Below, piece after piece: positions 42,990 to 54,150 of a stretch of 64,000 bases of DNA. Each line of letters starts with the position of its first letter. Within the stretch, counting starts at the first letter, position 1. The position numbers and the translations under genes are program-made. Origin of the DNA: Norana najaformis (taxonomy: Eukaryota > Annelida > Clitellata > Crassiclitellata > Hormogastridae); assembly GCA_964023275.1 (NCBI GenBank), contig OZ029921.1, positions 12,281,806 through 12,345,805 of the forward strand, given 5' to 3'. The notes beneath the pieces were generated by a model that saw only the letters and a list, made by a program, of their open reading frames with translations, was not told where the DNA came from and did no database searches.

Positions 42990-45350
42990 ATACATAATGG
43001 TAAGCAAGTGCATATCCTTATTCTCATACTTCTTCTGAGAGCCAGTAAATTTTTGACCTTCTTTGCTGATAAGATTTCGGGTATAAAGCTGAAATTTGTT
43101 GGTAAGGGGTCATCCATAAAGGACATCCACAAAAAATGACCTACTTTGGACTCCTCCCTCCCCCTTGTCCGCATCTGTCCGCATTTAGCCTTACCCTCCC
43201 CTCCCCCAGACGTCCGCACTCCAAAGCCAGTGGAAAAAAGACCAACATTGTGAAAAACGTCATTAATAAACTACTCGTTCTATCTTATTTGAAAGAACCT
43301 CACAATGGCACCATACATGGCTATCTAACAGATCTAAATAGATGCCTCTTAAGACAGGTTGAAACCTTGAAATGTTTCTTTAGCTGTCTGCAACGGATGA
43401 TTACTACTGATGAACCAGTGCAGTACAGAGTGTCTGTCATCTGACTGAAGTTGGTGTTTAAAGCATGGGTTGTATTAAAAGCTGTGCACATGTACCAAAT
43501 TTATATGTGGACGTCTGCAGAGGCCATAACCCTCCCTCCTCCACTGTTTGCAATTGTCCACATCTGCATGACCCCTCCCTCCCTCCTTCTTTGCGGATGT
43601 CCTTTATGGATGACCCATAGTTTGGTATATGATAAATTTCTTTATCCTAGATCTTCACCTCCAGTCTTAAATTCTTTTCTGCCAACAACTCTTGCAGAGG
43701 TTCACAGACTCATATTTTCCTCACCTAACAACCCTCTCTCCTTGACACCATTCCCACTCTTTTCTGAAGGAAGGTTTTGATGTCCTTGGTCCAACCATTA
43801 CATCAATTATCAATTTCTCATTGCTTCAGGGATCCTTCCCATCTGCTTTTGCTCATGTCATACTTCATCCTCTGCTAAAGAAACCTGCTCTCAACCCTGA
43901 TGACCTGTCTAATTACAGACCCATCTCAACTTTAAATTTTGTTTCTAAAATTCTTGAACAGGTAGGTTTGAATCATATGTAAACTAAACTGTCTTCCAAC
44001 CCACTAATTTCTCCATTTCAGTCTGCATACTTCAAGTTTCATTCAACAGAATCCACACTTCTTGCTGTTTATAATGATATCATGTGCTCAATGGAAAAGG
44101 GTAAAGTGACACCACTTGTTCTCCTTGATTTGTCTGCTGCCTTTGATACTGTAGATCATTCTCTCCTTTTGCATAGTCTCCAGTATTGGTTTGGGGTTTC
44201 TGGTCCCACCCTATATTGGTTTGCTACTTATCTCAGTCCATGCACTCAAGCAGTATATACATAAATGGCAATTATTCACCTAGTGCATTGTTGACATGCG
44301 GTGTTCCACAGGGTTCTATGCTTGGTCCTCTTTTGCTTTCACTATACACCATTCCTCTAGGTACACTGTTAGACAATCAATCACTATGTTATCACTTCTA
44401 TGCAGATATACACAAATCTACATTTCATTTGACAGTTTGTTTGGTCACTCATCTGTGCAGCTGTTGTCCGATGCCTTTGAGGAGCTGCAGTCTTGGATGG
44501 CAGTTAATAAACTCCTCCTTAACCCATCAAAGACTGAATTTCAACTACTGGGCACTCCAAAGTAACTTTAAAAGTTTGAATGGCTTAATTCCTTAAATCT
44601 GGGGAACTCGCTTGTTGAGTCAACTGATACTCATGACTTAGGCATTGTTTTTGATTCTACTTTGTCTCTCGCAAACTATGTAAATGGTATTTGTAAATCA
44701 TCTTACATGTATATTCATGACATACGCAGATTTAGGCATTATGTCCCAATATCTTCTAGAATGTCATTGGCTAATGCATTGGTCTCTAGTCGCCTTGACT
44801 ACTGTAACTCAATCCTTGTTGGTATCACAAAGTCAAATATGCAGAAGCTACAAGAGTTCAGAATTCCTTGGCTAGAGCCAAAACAAATACTTCAAAATAT
44901 GAGCATATAACCCACGCTTAAATTTTTTATTGGTTTTCTGTTCAGCAAAGGATTTCTTTTAAATTTGGATTTACAGTTTATAAAACACTGCACCGTGGTC
45001 AACCACAATACTTAAAATCAGTCCTTATTCCCCAGACTTACCATTATTCTGCAAGGTCATCTGATTGTCTTTCTTTGTTCATACCTTGGACTCGGTAAAC
45101 AGGCTTTTTCAGTTGCTGGATCTAAAGTTTGGAACTCCCTCTCTGTATCCATCTGTTTTGCTCAGTCGCATCTGTCATTTTGTTCTCAACTTAAAACTTA
45201 CCCATTTCAAACTGCTTACCTATCATAGGCTTCTTCTCTGTCTTGTGGACTGATCTTCTGGAAATTGACCTGATTGTGGCTTGGTTTTGGTGTACCTTCA
45301 GTTGATGTCTTGTGTGTTAGACACCGGTGCATTAGAAGTTACTAATTATT
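42990..45350 (+). mobile_element. CR1/L2-type LINE, family J, split by a MITE
   Basis: ASKFLTFFADKISGIKLKF (43031-43090) is interrupted by the MITE 43105-43620. The LINE resumes with FDVLGPTI (43775), ILHPLLKKPALNPDDLS (43861), NYRPISTLNFVSK (43914), VLLDLSAAFDTVDHSLL (44118), a frameshift, GVPQGSMLGPLL (44300), a damaged YADI at 44401 and LLLNPSKTEFQLLGTPK (44515). The decayed C-terminus and a 3' end ...GTGCATTAGAAGTTACTAATTA lie at about 45345. Dead by several frameshifts. Confidence 0.85.
43105..43620. mobile_element. MITE with ~26-bp inverted repeats
   Basis: GGGTCATCCATAAAGGACAT near 43107 and the same sequence read on minus from 43617, extending through CC(A/G)CAAA. The interior is pyrimidine-rich on plus (CCCTCCCTCC runs). 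Flanks TGTTGGTA and GTTTGGTA suggest a decayed 8-bp duplication, compatible with hAT, but the superfamily is unsure. It interrupts LINE family J. Confidence 0.82.
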
Positions 45351-45353
45351 ATT

Positions 45354-46890
45354 CTTGCTGGTGATACTGAGTTGAATCCTGGCCCATCGCTCCTAAGAAC
45401 CTTAAATGTTTGCCATCTAAACATTGCCTCTATCCATTCCAAGCCCCTTCTCTAACAAATTACCTGACTGAGCAACAAATTCATATCATGGCACTTGGCT
45501 ATGTCCTGATGACACTCAGTCCTTCCTTTCAAAAATAACTTCCCCTTCATTTTCACTGCTACAAGAACCATGACCGAGTGAAAACGATGGTGGATTAGCT
45601 TTCCTTTACAAATCCTTCAAGCCTCTGTCCAGATCAGTTCTCCCTTTACCTTCTCCAACATCTTTTGAAGCTTTAATCCCGACTCTGAACTTGGGCAACA
45701 AACACTATCTTTAACGGCTGACTTCAACATTCACGGCGATTCAAATGATTACATTTCTGCTACCTTTCATGAGCTCTTGACTTCTTTTGAACCATTCACC
45801 TGGTGTCCCTCCAGGTTCTGTTCTCGGCCCCTTACTTTTCGCCTTGTATATTACTCTTACTAAGTCAAAGTGGTTTGAAGCATCATCTTTATGCTGATGA
45901 TACTCAACTCCATATTTCTTTCACTAATTCCTCTTATTCCAGCTCTCTCATTCTACTGTCTGACATCTTTAATCAAGTGCAGTCTTAAATGGCAGAAAAT
46001 GGACTGCTGTTAAATCCATCCAAAACTGAGTTTCTCCTTTTTGGAACTTCACAGCAACTGAATAATTTTAACTCCGTGAATTCGCTCCATATAGCTGTTC
46101 AACCCAAATTGCTGTTGTATTTGACTCCAACCTGTCATTTAGTTAACACAATAATTCTATATGTAGGTCTGCCCACTACCATTTCTATGATACCTGTAGG
46201 ATTAGGCTCCATGTTTCTGCCCTGGTTTGTTTGGCTAATGCCCTGGTCTCCAGCTGTCTTGACTACTGCAGCTGACTTCTTACTGATATTTCAAAAGCTA
46301 ATTTTATAAAACTTCAGAGTTAAAATACGTACACAAGAGCTCTCCATAAAACTCCAAAATATGAACATATATCACCAATCGTAAAATCCTTGCATTGGTT
46401 GCCCACAGAAAAGCACATAATGTTCAAGACTGGGGTAATTGTATACAAGACTCTACATTTCAGTCAACCTCTCTATCTTCACTCTGTACTGACTCCCAAG
46501 TCTTGTCTCTACTCATCGAGGTCTTCTGGCTGTCTAAATCTGGCTATTCCATGGACAAGGACAGCTCTTGGCAGGCATACCTTTTCTGTCGGTGGCCCTA
46601 GACTCTGGAACTCTCTTCTGGCAAATGTTCACTCTGCAAAGTCTGTTTTGGCTAAAGTCTGTTTTGGCCTTCAGACCCTGACTAAAAATTCACCTCTTCC
46701 TGGACTCTTTTCCTCCATAGGCTGTCTCTGTGTCTTCTGAGATTCCCTCTTGGCTTTTTGACCCATTTTTCCATGGAATTTGGCTTGCACAATTTTGCTA
46801 AGCAGCAACCACCGACTGATTCCTTAAGCATTATTACAGTGGCAATATTGAAGTTCTTCAATTATTATTATATTATTATTATTATTACTC
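45354..46890 (+). mobile_element. CR1/L2-type LINE, family K, internally deleted
   Basis: Begins with LAGDTELNPGPS (45358) and LNVCHLNIASIHSK, the N-terminal endonuclease signature. Near 45720 LTADFNIHGDSNDYIS replaces LTGDFN. At about 45795 the sequence jumps directly into PGVPPGSVLGPLLFALY-like RT, so the linker and RT fingers are missing. Intact HLYADDTQLHISF (45885), LLLNPSKTEFLLFGTS (46006) and C-terminal LHWLPTEKHIMFK and GGPRLWNSLL (46596) follow. The tail is (ATT)n at 46861-46888. Directly follows family J head to tail. Confidence 0.85.
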
Positions 46891-47014
46891 AGATTTGCTT
46901 GCAATTACAAGAGCTGTTAGTGGCAGAATCCAGGACAAAACTGAGCAAACTTCAAGAATTACCAATGAAATGCATTTCCCAGGTTTGCCAATGTGCTGAA
47001 TCAAAATCAAGCTC

Positions 47015-47125
47015 TGAAGACTGTACTGTTCAACAGTGATTTTACTTTTTCGGGTCGGAAGCACCTCTGTTGAGTTTATCCTCTAAGAGGCGCTTCATAA
47101 ATCTCAAAAAAATCTCAAAAATTAC
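47015..47125 (+). mobile_element. LINE family L 3' end, short insertion
   Basis: About 108 bp from GAAGACTGTACTG to CTCTAAGAGGCGCTTCATAA closely match, in inverse orientation, 53660-53750, the 3' end of the minus-strand LINE there. Confidence 0.82.
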
Positions 47126-47492
47126 AAAAAGCTCTAGATAGCTCAGATTTGCTGCCAACAGTTATCAGAATTGCTTCCTTCTTCTTCTAATAGCATATAA
47201 ATTGCTTGTGATCAGAGTATACCTTAGACTTTACCTCTTATGCTACCCCTACCTTGATGCCCCTGTGTTGAAAACTGTGCAGACGCCCTTGACATTGAAA
47301 ATATAAAGGTAATAGGCTAAAGTGTACATGTACTTATTTTTTATTTTTGATGACAACAGAGTCAGCTGAGCCAAAAAAATGTTGTTACTATTTAGCTTCC
47401 AACTTTGCATCCAAAGTACCCCATATATACAAGCACACATACATACATATATACACATGTACTTACTCAAACATTTATGCCTTCATACATAC
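47126..47492. other. Unassigned intronic sequence
   Basis: AT-rich, with a short CATA-type stretch near 47445. No coding motif. Confidence 0.5.
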
Positions 47493-47853
47493 ATTGTAAT
47501 TGTAATAACAAATTTATATAGCATCAATTCAAGAGAAACTCTTCAGAGGTGCTCCCAACTTGACAACAATAAACCACAATCACACAGAATGACTTTGAAG
47601 GGCTTATGAAAAACAGGCAAAGAAAGGTCAAGAAGCTCAAGTCACTGGTGGCTAGGTAACTTATTCTCATTTCTGCATTTGTAAGCACCACTACCTAATG
47701 ACTAAGCACCAATCAATGGTGCTGAGTAACTGTGAGCGTAGGACTTGTTTAAGGTCCGTACAAAGGTCCTCCCACCTCAGGGAAGGACTCGAACCAGTGC
47801 TCTCCATATTTCAGGCTGAGCACTCTATTCAATCAGCTAATGTGCCTCACAAA
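47493..47853 (-). mobile_element. tRNA-derived SINE
   Basis: On minus the head reads TTAGCTGATTGAATAGAGTG (A-box-like, 47840-47821) and GGTTCGAGTCC (perfect B box, 47795-47785), spaced as in a tRNA promoter. A body of about 280 bp follows, ending GAGCACCTCTGAAGAGTTT ... TATATAAATTTG and a TTACAATTACAAT tail at 47493. The final 60 bp resemble the 3' ends of LINE families A and L, so the SINE probably borrowed its tail from such a LINE. Confidence 0.85.
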
Positions 47854-48596
47854 TGATGGATGGACAAAACTGAGATGCAGAGCGCCTTGGGATAAGATGA
47901 AACACCATTCGTCCAAGCTCCCACGGTTAACTGGTTTCTGAGTCTGTACTTCTTATCCTCCTTCACTGCCTCCACTTGTTCATAAGCCGAGAGTTGTGCT
48001 CGATTTTATACTCTTCCAAAAGTCACAAATTGCTGTTACTTTTCAAACATGCTTGTTTAACCTGAAAAGGATTTGATTGCTTGTTATATTCTGGATTCAG
48101 AATAATTAAGAACACTGATACCAAGTGTAATTCTTACAAGACTTGACTACTCCAAGTAGCAACTTACTCTAAGGCCTCCCTAACTGTACACAGCTTTCAC
48201 CAACAAAAGACTGCCCAACTGTGCAGTGTACCCATTATTTATACCCAGCATTTATTTTTTGTTTCTGCTTCTTTTTTTCAATCTAGCAGATCTATAATGA
48301 GCCAACGGCCATCCTGCTTATAAAATTAATTAATATTGTTCAATTGGTTTTCTTTGGCTTTATCAAACATTAAACTATTACATTATTTCCAATCTTTGTT
48401 TTTCAGTATCACTAAGCCACTACAGACTGAGTGATGACGAACCACAACTGAATGTGATATGTATCACCACAATTAGTCTCATAGTCCAATGGAACCTGTG
48501 AATTGTAGCTGATGCTAGTAAAACAGTTTCAGCAATTATCAGAGCCAGAAATGTTAAATAAATTTTAAATACATATATACGCATGTTATAAACAGG
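47854..48596. other. Unassigned intronic sequence
   Basis: No reading frame or repeat recognised. Confidence 0.5.
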
Positions 48597-48735
48597 TTGG
48601 CTGCCTGGCCAAGTTAAATGGGCTGAACTCTTTTGCCTAACAATTTTGTTTTGACTAAGCACCTGTGAATAAGCTGGTCCCCATGACGTGGCTTTCATTG
48701 GGTGCTGTAGAAATTTCTGAATTACAATTACGATT
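48597..48735 (+). mobile_element. LINE/SINE 3' end fragment
   Basis: CTGTGAATAAGCTGGTCCCC, GGGTGCTGTAGAAAT and a GAATTACAATTACG tail closely match the end of the insertion 48996-49297, in the same orientation. Confidence 0.78.
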
Positions 48736-48779
48736 TGATGATGACAAAAAAGAAGAACATGTAAAACCACAGAAAGAGA

Positions 48780-49885
48780 GTTTTGAACCCTCTTGGAGCT
48801 TGTTTACATTAACACAGGTCATAGTCTAACTGAGATCCAACAAGTGCATAAGCAACTGTTTTAGCCATGTCATCGTTCACAGAATGCCTGATATGATGAA
48901 ATGACCTGATGTGGTACAAACAAGACCTGCAAACAGAAGCATGTGAAGTCATGGTGAGCAAGTTATCAACGGTGACACCAAGAGTATTTTGTCAGATGAT
49001 GGGATTTTGGTTGCTGCAGAGTCAACAGAAGAAAGTCAAGAGGAGGCAGCATATGCTGGTGGGTTGCAAAAAACTGCGTCTGACTTATCTGAATTTATCT
49101 CTCTCTCCACTCCAATCCAAAACACCATCTGCCGTAGCCATCTGCCTATCGGCCTGCCTGACTCCAGGATCTTACCTGGAACCAAACCTTTTCTTCCTAC
49201 TGATTCTGTTTTGACTGATCAACTGTGAATAAGCTGGTTCCCATGACTCGGCTTTTGTTGGGCACTGTAGAAATACTGAGCTTACGATTACAACTGCAAC
49301 TTGTTGAGAATGGTCATTAACATAAGGAGATATCCAGAGAAGAGCAGAACATGAAACTCCAATGAATGCATATAGAGTCATAGACACATGATCTACAGTA
49401 TAAAATGCAGCACTTAAATCCAGAGATATCAGAAGAGATACTTCAACAGAACCTGTTTGCTGAGTTGAATGATGATTATGATAAACAGGCTGAAAAGAAC
49501 TAACACTTGCAGGAAATATTACATGCACCTGAAGGAGAAATGCGTGTTCAAGCTGTGAAGTGACATCATTCAGACTGGAAAAAGAATTATAATTAATCAG
49601 TCCTTATACATGATCAGGCTTTTTAGCAGAGGCATCACAAGAGCAGTTTCAAAAACAGCAGGAAGACAGCCTTTGCAAACGAAGTGATCAGCAGATGAGC
49701 AATGAGGATGGAAAACACATTAGAACAGGATTCAATACGAGAAGTTGCAATGAAGTCAAGTTGTGGTGACTTAGGTGGAACATTTCCAATAAATCTTGCA
49801 ACTTCCTGTACTGTAACTGGAGGTATGCCACAGAACTCGTCATCAGCACGTCAAATATCATAAAACGATATTTTAGCAGCAAACA
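48780..49885 (-). mobile_element. CR1/L2-type LINE, family M, interrupted
   Basis: On minus: KSPQLDFIATSRIESC (49770), FAKAVFLLFLKLLL-type KTALVTPLLKKP region, SLLISLDLSAAFYTVDH (49443), SALLWISPYVNDHSQQV (49352), then an insertion (49297-48996), then NTLGVTVDNLLTM (48988), HHIRHSVNDDMAKTVAYALV and SQLDYD. The RT section with YADD is missing at the insertion point. Confidence 0.78.
48996..49297 (+). mobile_element. Insertion in LINE M with ATTAC-type 3' end
   Basis: Plus-strand retroposon with an 80-codon frame (48989-49228, SESTEESQEEA-like acidic start, unrecognised) followed by CTGTGAATAAGCTGGTTCCC, GGGCACTGTAGAAAT and a TTACGATTACAAC tail. The last 90 bp match 48640-48735. Confidence 0.65.
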
Positions 49886-49946
49886 AATTTAAAAAAAATC
49901 ATACATTCATATCATAGATTTATAGACTACTCATATCGCATGCCAG

Positions 49947-50002
49947 TCTTCTTCTTCTGGTTCTCTGCTCTCAGAGAGGTTCAAACGTCCAATGACGCCA
50001 CT
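49947..50002 (-). mobile_element. RTE family B 3' end fragment
   Basis: On minus: AGTGGCGTCATTGGACGTTT, GAACC, GAGAGCAGAGAACCAGAAG and (GAA)n, matching the last 60 bp of the RTE at 52200-53520. Confidence 0.8.
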
Positions 50003-51465
50003 GTAGCGACCCTACCTTTAATTCGCGTTTCTATTTGTTGAGTTAAGCTGAGGAATAGCTTACTTACTTACTTAGTTAGTGTGTAGTGGTTTAGTGTAGT
50101 TGGTGTAGTAGTAGATTTATGTATAAAGGGCTGTAGTTGATATAGTATTGTAGGCAGGCCAACTTATATGAGTTATAGCTAGACTACAGCAAATGGCCAA
50201 CTTAGGTAGGAATATGGTTTTACTAGATCGTATGGGACTATGCCAAGTCAGCACAGCAGATGTTAGCCTACATGACAATTTTAACAAGAATGAATCAGAC
50301 ACAGCAGATTTGAAAATTAAACAGCTGCTGATGTCATGAGCAAACGACTTTAGCGATGGACGGTTGGCAATGGTCATGCGCAGATCAGCAAAGACGGTTG
50401 GTGGCTATTGTTCTGCAGACGAACTTTTACTGGTACAAGAAGAGGTTTCCTATATTCAGCCGGAGAGATACGTTCGTTGGTACATGTTCAGCTAGATGTG
50501 GAAACACACCTTCGAAACCTCCGTATGTACACTCGATTTGTGTGCGTACAAGTCGATGATCGATCGTTCTAATACTTCGATCATTCTTCGTATAAGAAGT
50601 TGCCTTAAAGTATAGGAACTTCTGAAGAAAAGAAAGATTTACCTGTTTCCCGAAAGCGGCGGTTGTCGTATCGGACTGAGAAATTCGTAATCCATACAAA
50701 GGATTGTATTCGAATCGACGAACTTTTCGTTCGATAGGGCTTAGCGATCTGCAGTGTAATCGTACTTTGATGAGCGAGTAACATACGTTTCATTAGCTTT
50801 AATGTCCAGTTAATGGAACAAACTGGAATTACCTTGAACTTTTGTACAATATAGTGGAAGAGTTACAAGATAGTTACAAGTTACAAGGCGAATTTCCTTC
50901 ATCTGCTCGTGGAAACCTATCAACTAAGTTTGCTAAGAAAAGGACTTCGGAAAATCGCACTTCTCCTAGAAAGTTTCTTTGAAATCAACTAATCTCCACA
51001 AGAACTCAGGCCTGGACGATCTACAACTCATCAAAGGGAGGGAAGAAATCTAATTACTTCATTAATTGATATAGTTAGTTTAGCAGTTGGCCTGGAGTAG
51101 TAGTAGCATGTGGTAGATATAGATTGATGATGTTAGAATTGAACTTGAACATATTATCTGGATTAATAATTTATTTCCATAATAAAACTGTTTATTTTCA
51201 AAACTATACAATTAGTTTTAATGAGCCAACATTGCGTCATGGTCAATTTCTTAATTTGAGATTGACAATATAGGACTTGGGATATATGTATTTCGACAAA
51301 CTGTTAGTCATCTGCATGTACTCTTTCCCAAGGTCTAATGGTAGGAGAGGTCAAGCCCTCTGGTGACTGAGATTCCAAAAATAATCTGTCACTTAGGTAG
51401 AAGATTTAAAGTGTACAACCGGTACATTTATATAGTGCCGGTAAAGCCACTCGTCTCGGTGTTCA
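50003..51465. other. Unassigned, possibly element-derived
   Basis: About 1.4 kb of moderate GC with TACTTACTTACTTAG at 50061, several short frames (50356-50559 plus, 50699-50430 minus) and AATAAAACTG near 51180. Words at 50150-50230 recur weakly at 15545-15615. It could be a long LTR or an undescribed element, but no termini were identified. Confidence 0.35.
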
Positions 51466-51605
51466 GCTTCTTTTAACCTGCTGTATCCATCCTTCATCAT
51501 CCAATCCAGCAGCATCTGTTTGGGTCTTCCTCTTCTCCTCCTCCTCTTTATTCTGCCCTCAATTATGGTTCTTAAGAGTGAGTCCCCTCTCAGTATGTGA
51601 CATCA
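51466..51605 (-). mobile_element. RTE family B C-terminal fragment
   Basis: On minus it encodes a version of LLRTIIEGRIK, RGRPKQMLLDWMM and DGYSRLKE, matching 53335-53455 of the family B copy. Confidence 0.82.
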
Positions 51606-52191
51606 ATATAGAAATATTTTGGCGCAAATACACAATATATAGAAACTGATCACTTTTGTCTCGGAAATATAATTCACAAAATGGATTTTTTGTCCTAATC
51701 ATACTATAATAAATTCTACACTAAATGAAAGTGAAATAATCTAAGATAGATTTCTAAATGAAAAGACAGCTTCTGGAACAAAATAATGTAAATTTTATTA
51801 CCTAGAAGCTGGATGAATTCACATAATCAGCAGATGGCAAGACCGCTGCATTCATAAATGAAAGGAAAAAACAACTCTAAAAGTGTGGTTTATATTTTGT
51901 CAATGCAGCTAGTGCCAAGCCTTTTAATTTTCCCATTTAGCCAATGCATCACAGATATTTTATCATAACACTGATTGACAGGCAGATGCTTCTGCGTTAA
52001 AACTCAAAGTGATTAATTAAAGGCTTTCCTCCTTACTTAACATGCATACTCAGAAACCATCCATTTCAAACTGAAACTTTACATCATGCAGAGTGTGAAG
52101 CATCACTTGGTTATAAAAACTTTTCTTCACCTTTCTAGGCTATTAGTTTTTATCTATTAATTAACTAATTAATTAGTTATTTAATGCATTT
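51606..52191. other. Unassigned AT-rich intron
   Basis: Nothing recognised. The 5' target-site duplication ATTAGGCA of the next RTE is at 52192-52199. Confidence 0.5.
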
Positions 52192-52199
52192 ATTAGGCA

Positions 52200-53500
52200 T
52201 AATGATTCCACTCAAAAAGAAACCAAACACTATGGCTTGCGCGGATCACCGTACTATTAGCCTTCTGACTCGTGCTTCAAAGATCATATTAAGAATTCTA
52301 ACAAAGAGAGTGCAGGCAAAGTCAGAAGCAACAGATTGCTTAGGTGATGACAAGTTTGGATTCAGAAAGGGCAGAGGAACAAGGGATGCTATTGGAGCCT
52401 TGAGAGTGCTCACAAAGAGGAGTTGTCAACATTGCCAAGATGTGTATATATGTTTTGTGGACTATGAAAAGGCATTTGACAAAGTCAACTGGAGAAGACT
52501 AATGCAAACACTCAGAAGACTGGGAGTGGATTGGAGGGATAGAAGGCCAATAGGAAATCTATACATGGGCCAGAAAATACGGATAAGAATAGATGGAGAA
52601 TATTCAGAACCTGGAAAACTAGGCAGAGGAGTGAGACAAGGGTGTCCATTGTCACCACTGTTCTTCAATATCTACATAGAAGAGCTTAACCGAGAGGCAC
52701 TACAAGATATGGAAGAAAGAATTAAGGTTGGAGGCAGACTGATAAAGGCTCTAAGATTTGTAGATGACCAAGCAATGTTGTCGGGTAGCCAAGAGGGTCT
52801 GCAAAGAATGGTGGATCGTCTACACCCCATATCAAAACAGTATGGTATGAAAATAAATATCAAGAAGACAAAGATCATGAGAATAAGCAAAGGAGAATAA
52901 ACAATAGTAAGAATAAACATCAACGGAGAAGAAATAGAACAAGTAAAAGAATTCTGCTACCTAGGAAGCGTTGTCACGCAAGATGCCAAGTGCCACAAGG
53001 AAATTAAAAGAAGAATAGCATTAGGCAAAGACGCATTCTCAAAACAAAAAGAGTTACTGAGAGGAAAAATGAACAAGAACTTGAAGAAATGAATGATTAA
53101 AACTCTGATATGGAGAATGGTGCTGTATGGATCTGAAACATGGACCATGAGAAAGGAGGACATCAAGAGACTGGAGGGCTGCGAAATGTGGATTTGGTGC
53201 AGGATGGAAAAAGTTAATTGGATGGAGCACATAACAAATGAGGAGGTGCTGAAAAGAGTTGAGAAAGAAAGATCCTTGATAGCTACAATAAAGAGTCGAC
53301 AACGAAAATGGATTGGTCACATATTGAGAGGAGACTCACTCTTGAGAATCATCATTGAGGGCAGATTGGAGGCAAAGAGGACAAGAGGAAGACCCAGACA
53401 GATGCTGCTGGATTGGATGATGACAGACGGATACAGCAGATTGAAAGAAGAAGCCCAGCACCGAGAGGAGTGGCGTCATCAATCGTTTGAACCTGCCTGA
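52200..53500 (+). pseudogene. RTE RT and C-terminus, two in-frame stops
   Basis: One frame runs from the insertion border to TGA at 53498-53500, with internal stops at 52898-52900 (TAA) and 53090-53092 (TGA). Motifs in order: ADHRTISLLTRASK, DKFGFRKGRGTRDAIG, YICFVDYEKAFDKVNW, LGRGVRQGCPLSPLFF, RFVDDQAM (YADD family motif as FVDD, both Asp kept), MKINIKKTKIMR, FCYLGSV, VLYGSETWTM, RKWIGHILRGDSLL, RGRPRQMLLDWMM and REEWRHQSFEPA. The order matches the RTE/BovB pattern. The endonuclease is absent because of 5' truncation. Confidence 0.9.
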
Positions 53501-53520
53501 AGGCAGAGAACCAAAAGAAA
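52200..53520 (+). mobile_element. RTE (BovB-like) LINE, family B copy 2, with 8-bp TSD
   Basis: 5'-truncated in the RT. Flanked by ATTAGGCA at 52192-52199 and 53521-53528. The 3' end is the family tail CCTGCCTGAAGGCAGAGAAC followed by an A-rich end. The least decayed family B copy in the window. Confidence 0.93.
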
Positions 53521-53645
53521 ATTAGGCAAGGAATGTCAGTAAATCTGAATACTCTGGCACAAGTTCCTGTGAAAGTCTTGTTCAGAGTCGCAACACAAAG
53601 TCCACTTTACTCCAAATTTAATTACTGAAATACTCCATTTCTATG

Positions 53646-54150
53646 GTATTTTGTAATTGTAATTTGAGATTCATAAAGCACCTCTTAGAGGATAAACTCA
53701 ACAGAGGTTCTTCCGACCCGAAAAAGTAAAATCACTGTTAAACAGTACAGTCTTCAGGCGCCTGCAGAACACTGAGAGGGGGAGAGAAAGGAGCTCAAGT
53801 TGCAATTCTTGAGGGAGATGATTCCAGCAAATGGGACCAATGTAGGCAAAGCTTCTGGACTGGGCAGTAGTGGTTCACATTCGAGGGACAAACAGGAGAT
53901 CCTGAGTGACTGAGTGAAGGGTGCTACAGCCTGGAAACGAGGGGACCAAAGTACAGGTCAATGAGGTAAAGGGGAGCAGAGCCAACAACACAACTGTGCA
54001 TGAGGGAGAGGATCTTAAAGTGGACATGCTGCTGGACAGGGAGCCAGTGAAGAATGTCACGAATATAAGATGAGATGTGACCATATTTTGGAATGCCCCC
54101 TATGAGACGAGCAGCAGAGTTAAGCACAGATTGCAGCTTAGCAGTGTTGG
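53646..54150 (-). mobile_element. LINE family L copy 2, 3' end
   Basis: On minus: LNSAARLIGGIPKYGHI (54127), LHWLPVQQHVHFKILSL, a frameshift, TTTAQSRSFA...GPICWNHLPQEL near 53850, then a 3' UTR with TTCGGGTCGG and TGAATCTCAAATTACAATTAC at about 53646. Short ATT-type repeats follow at 54150-54170. Confidence 0.82.

Noticed and set aside
47785-47853. tRNA gene on the minus strand
   Set aside because: A and B boxes are present but no cloverleaf acceptor stem or anticodon arm is convincing; the body and tail fit a SINE.
48989-49228. Acidic 79-codon frame as a host gene exon
   Set aside because: It lies in a retroposon insertion inside a LINE and ends in the element's 3' tail.
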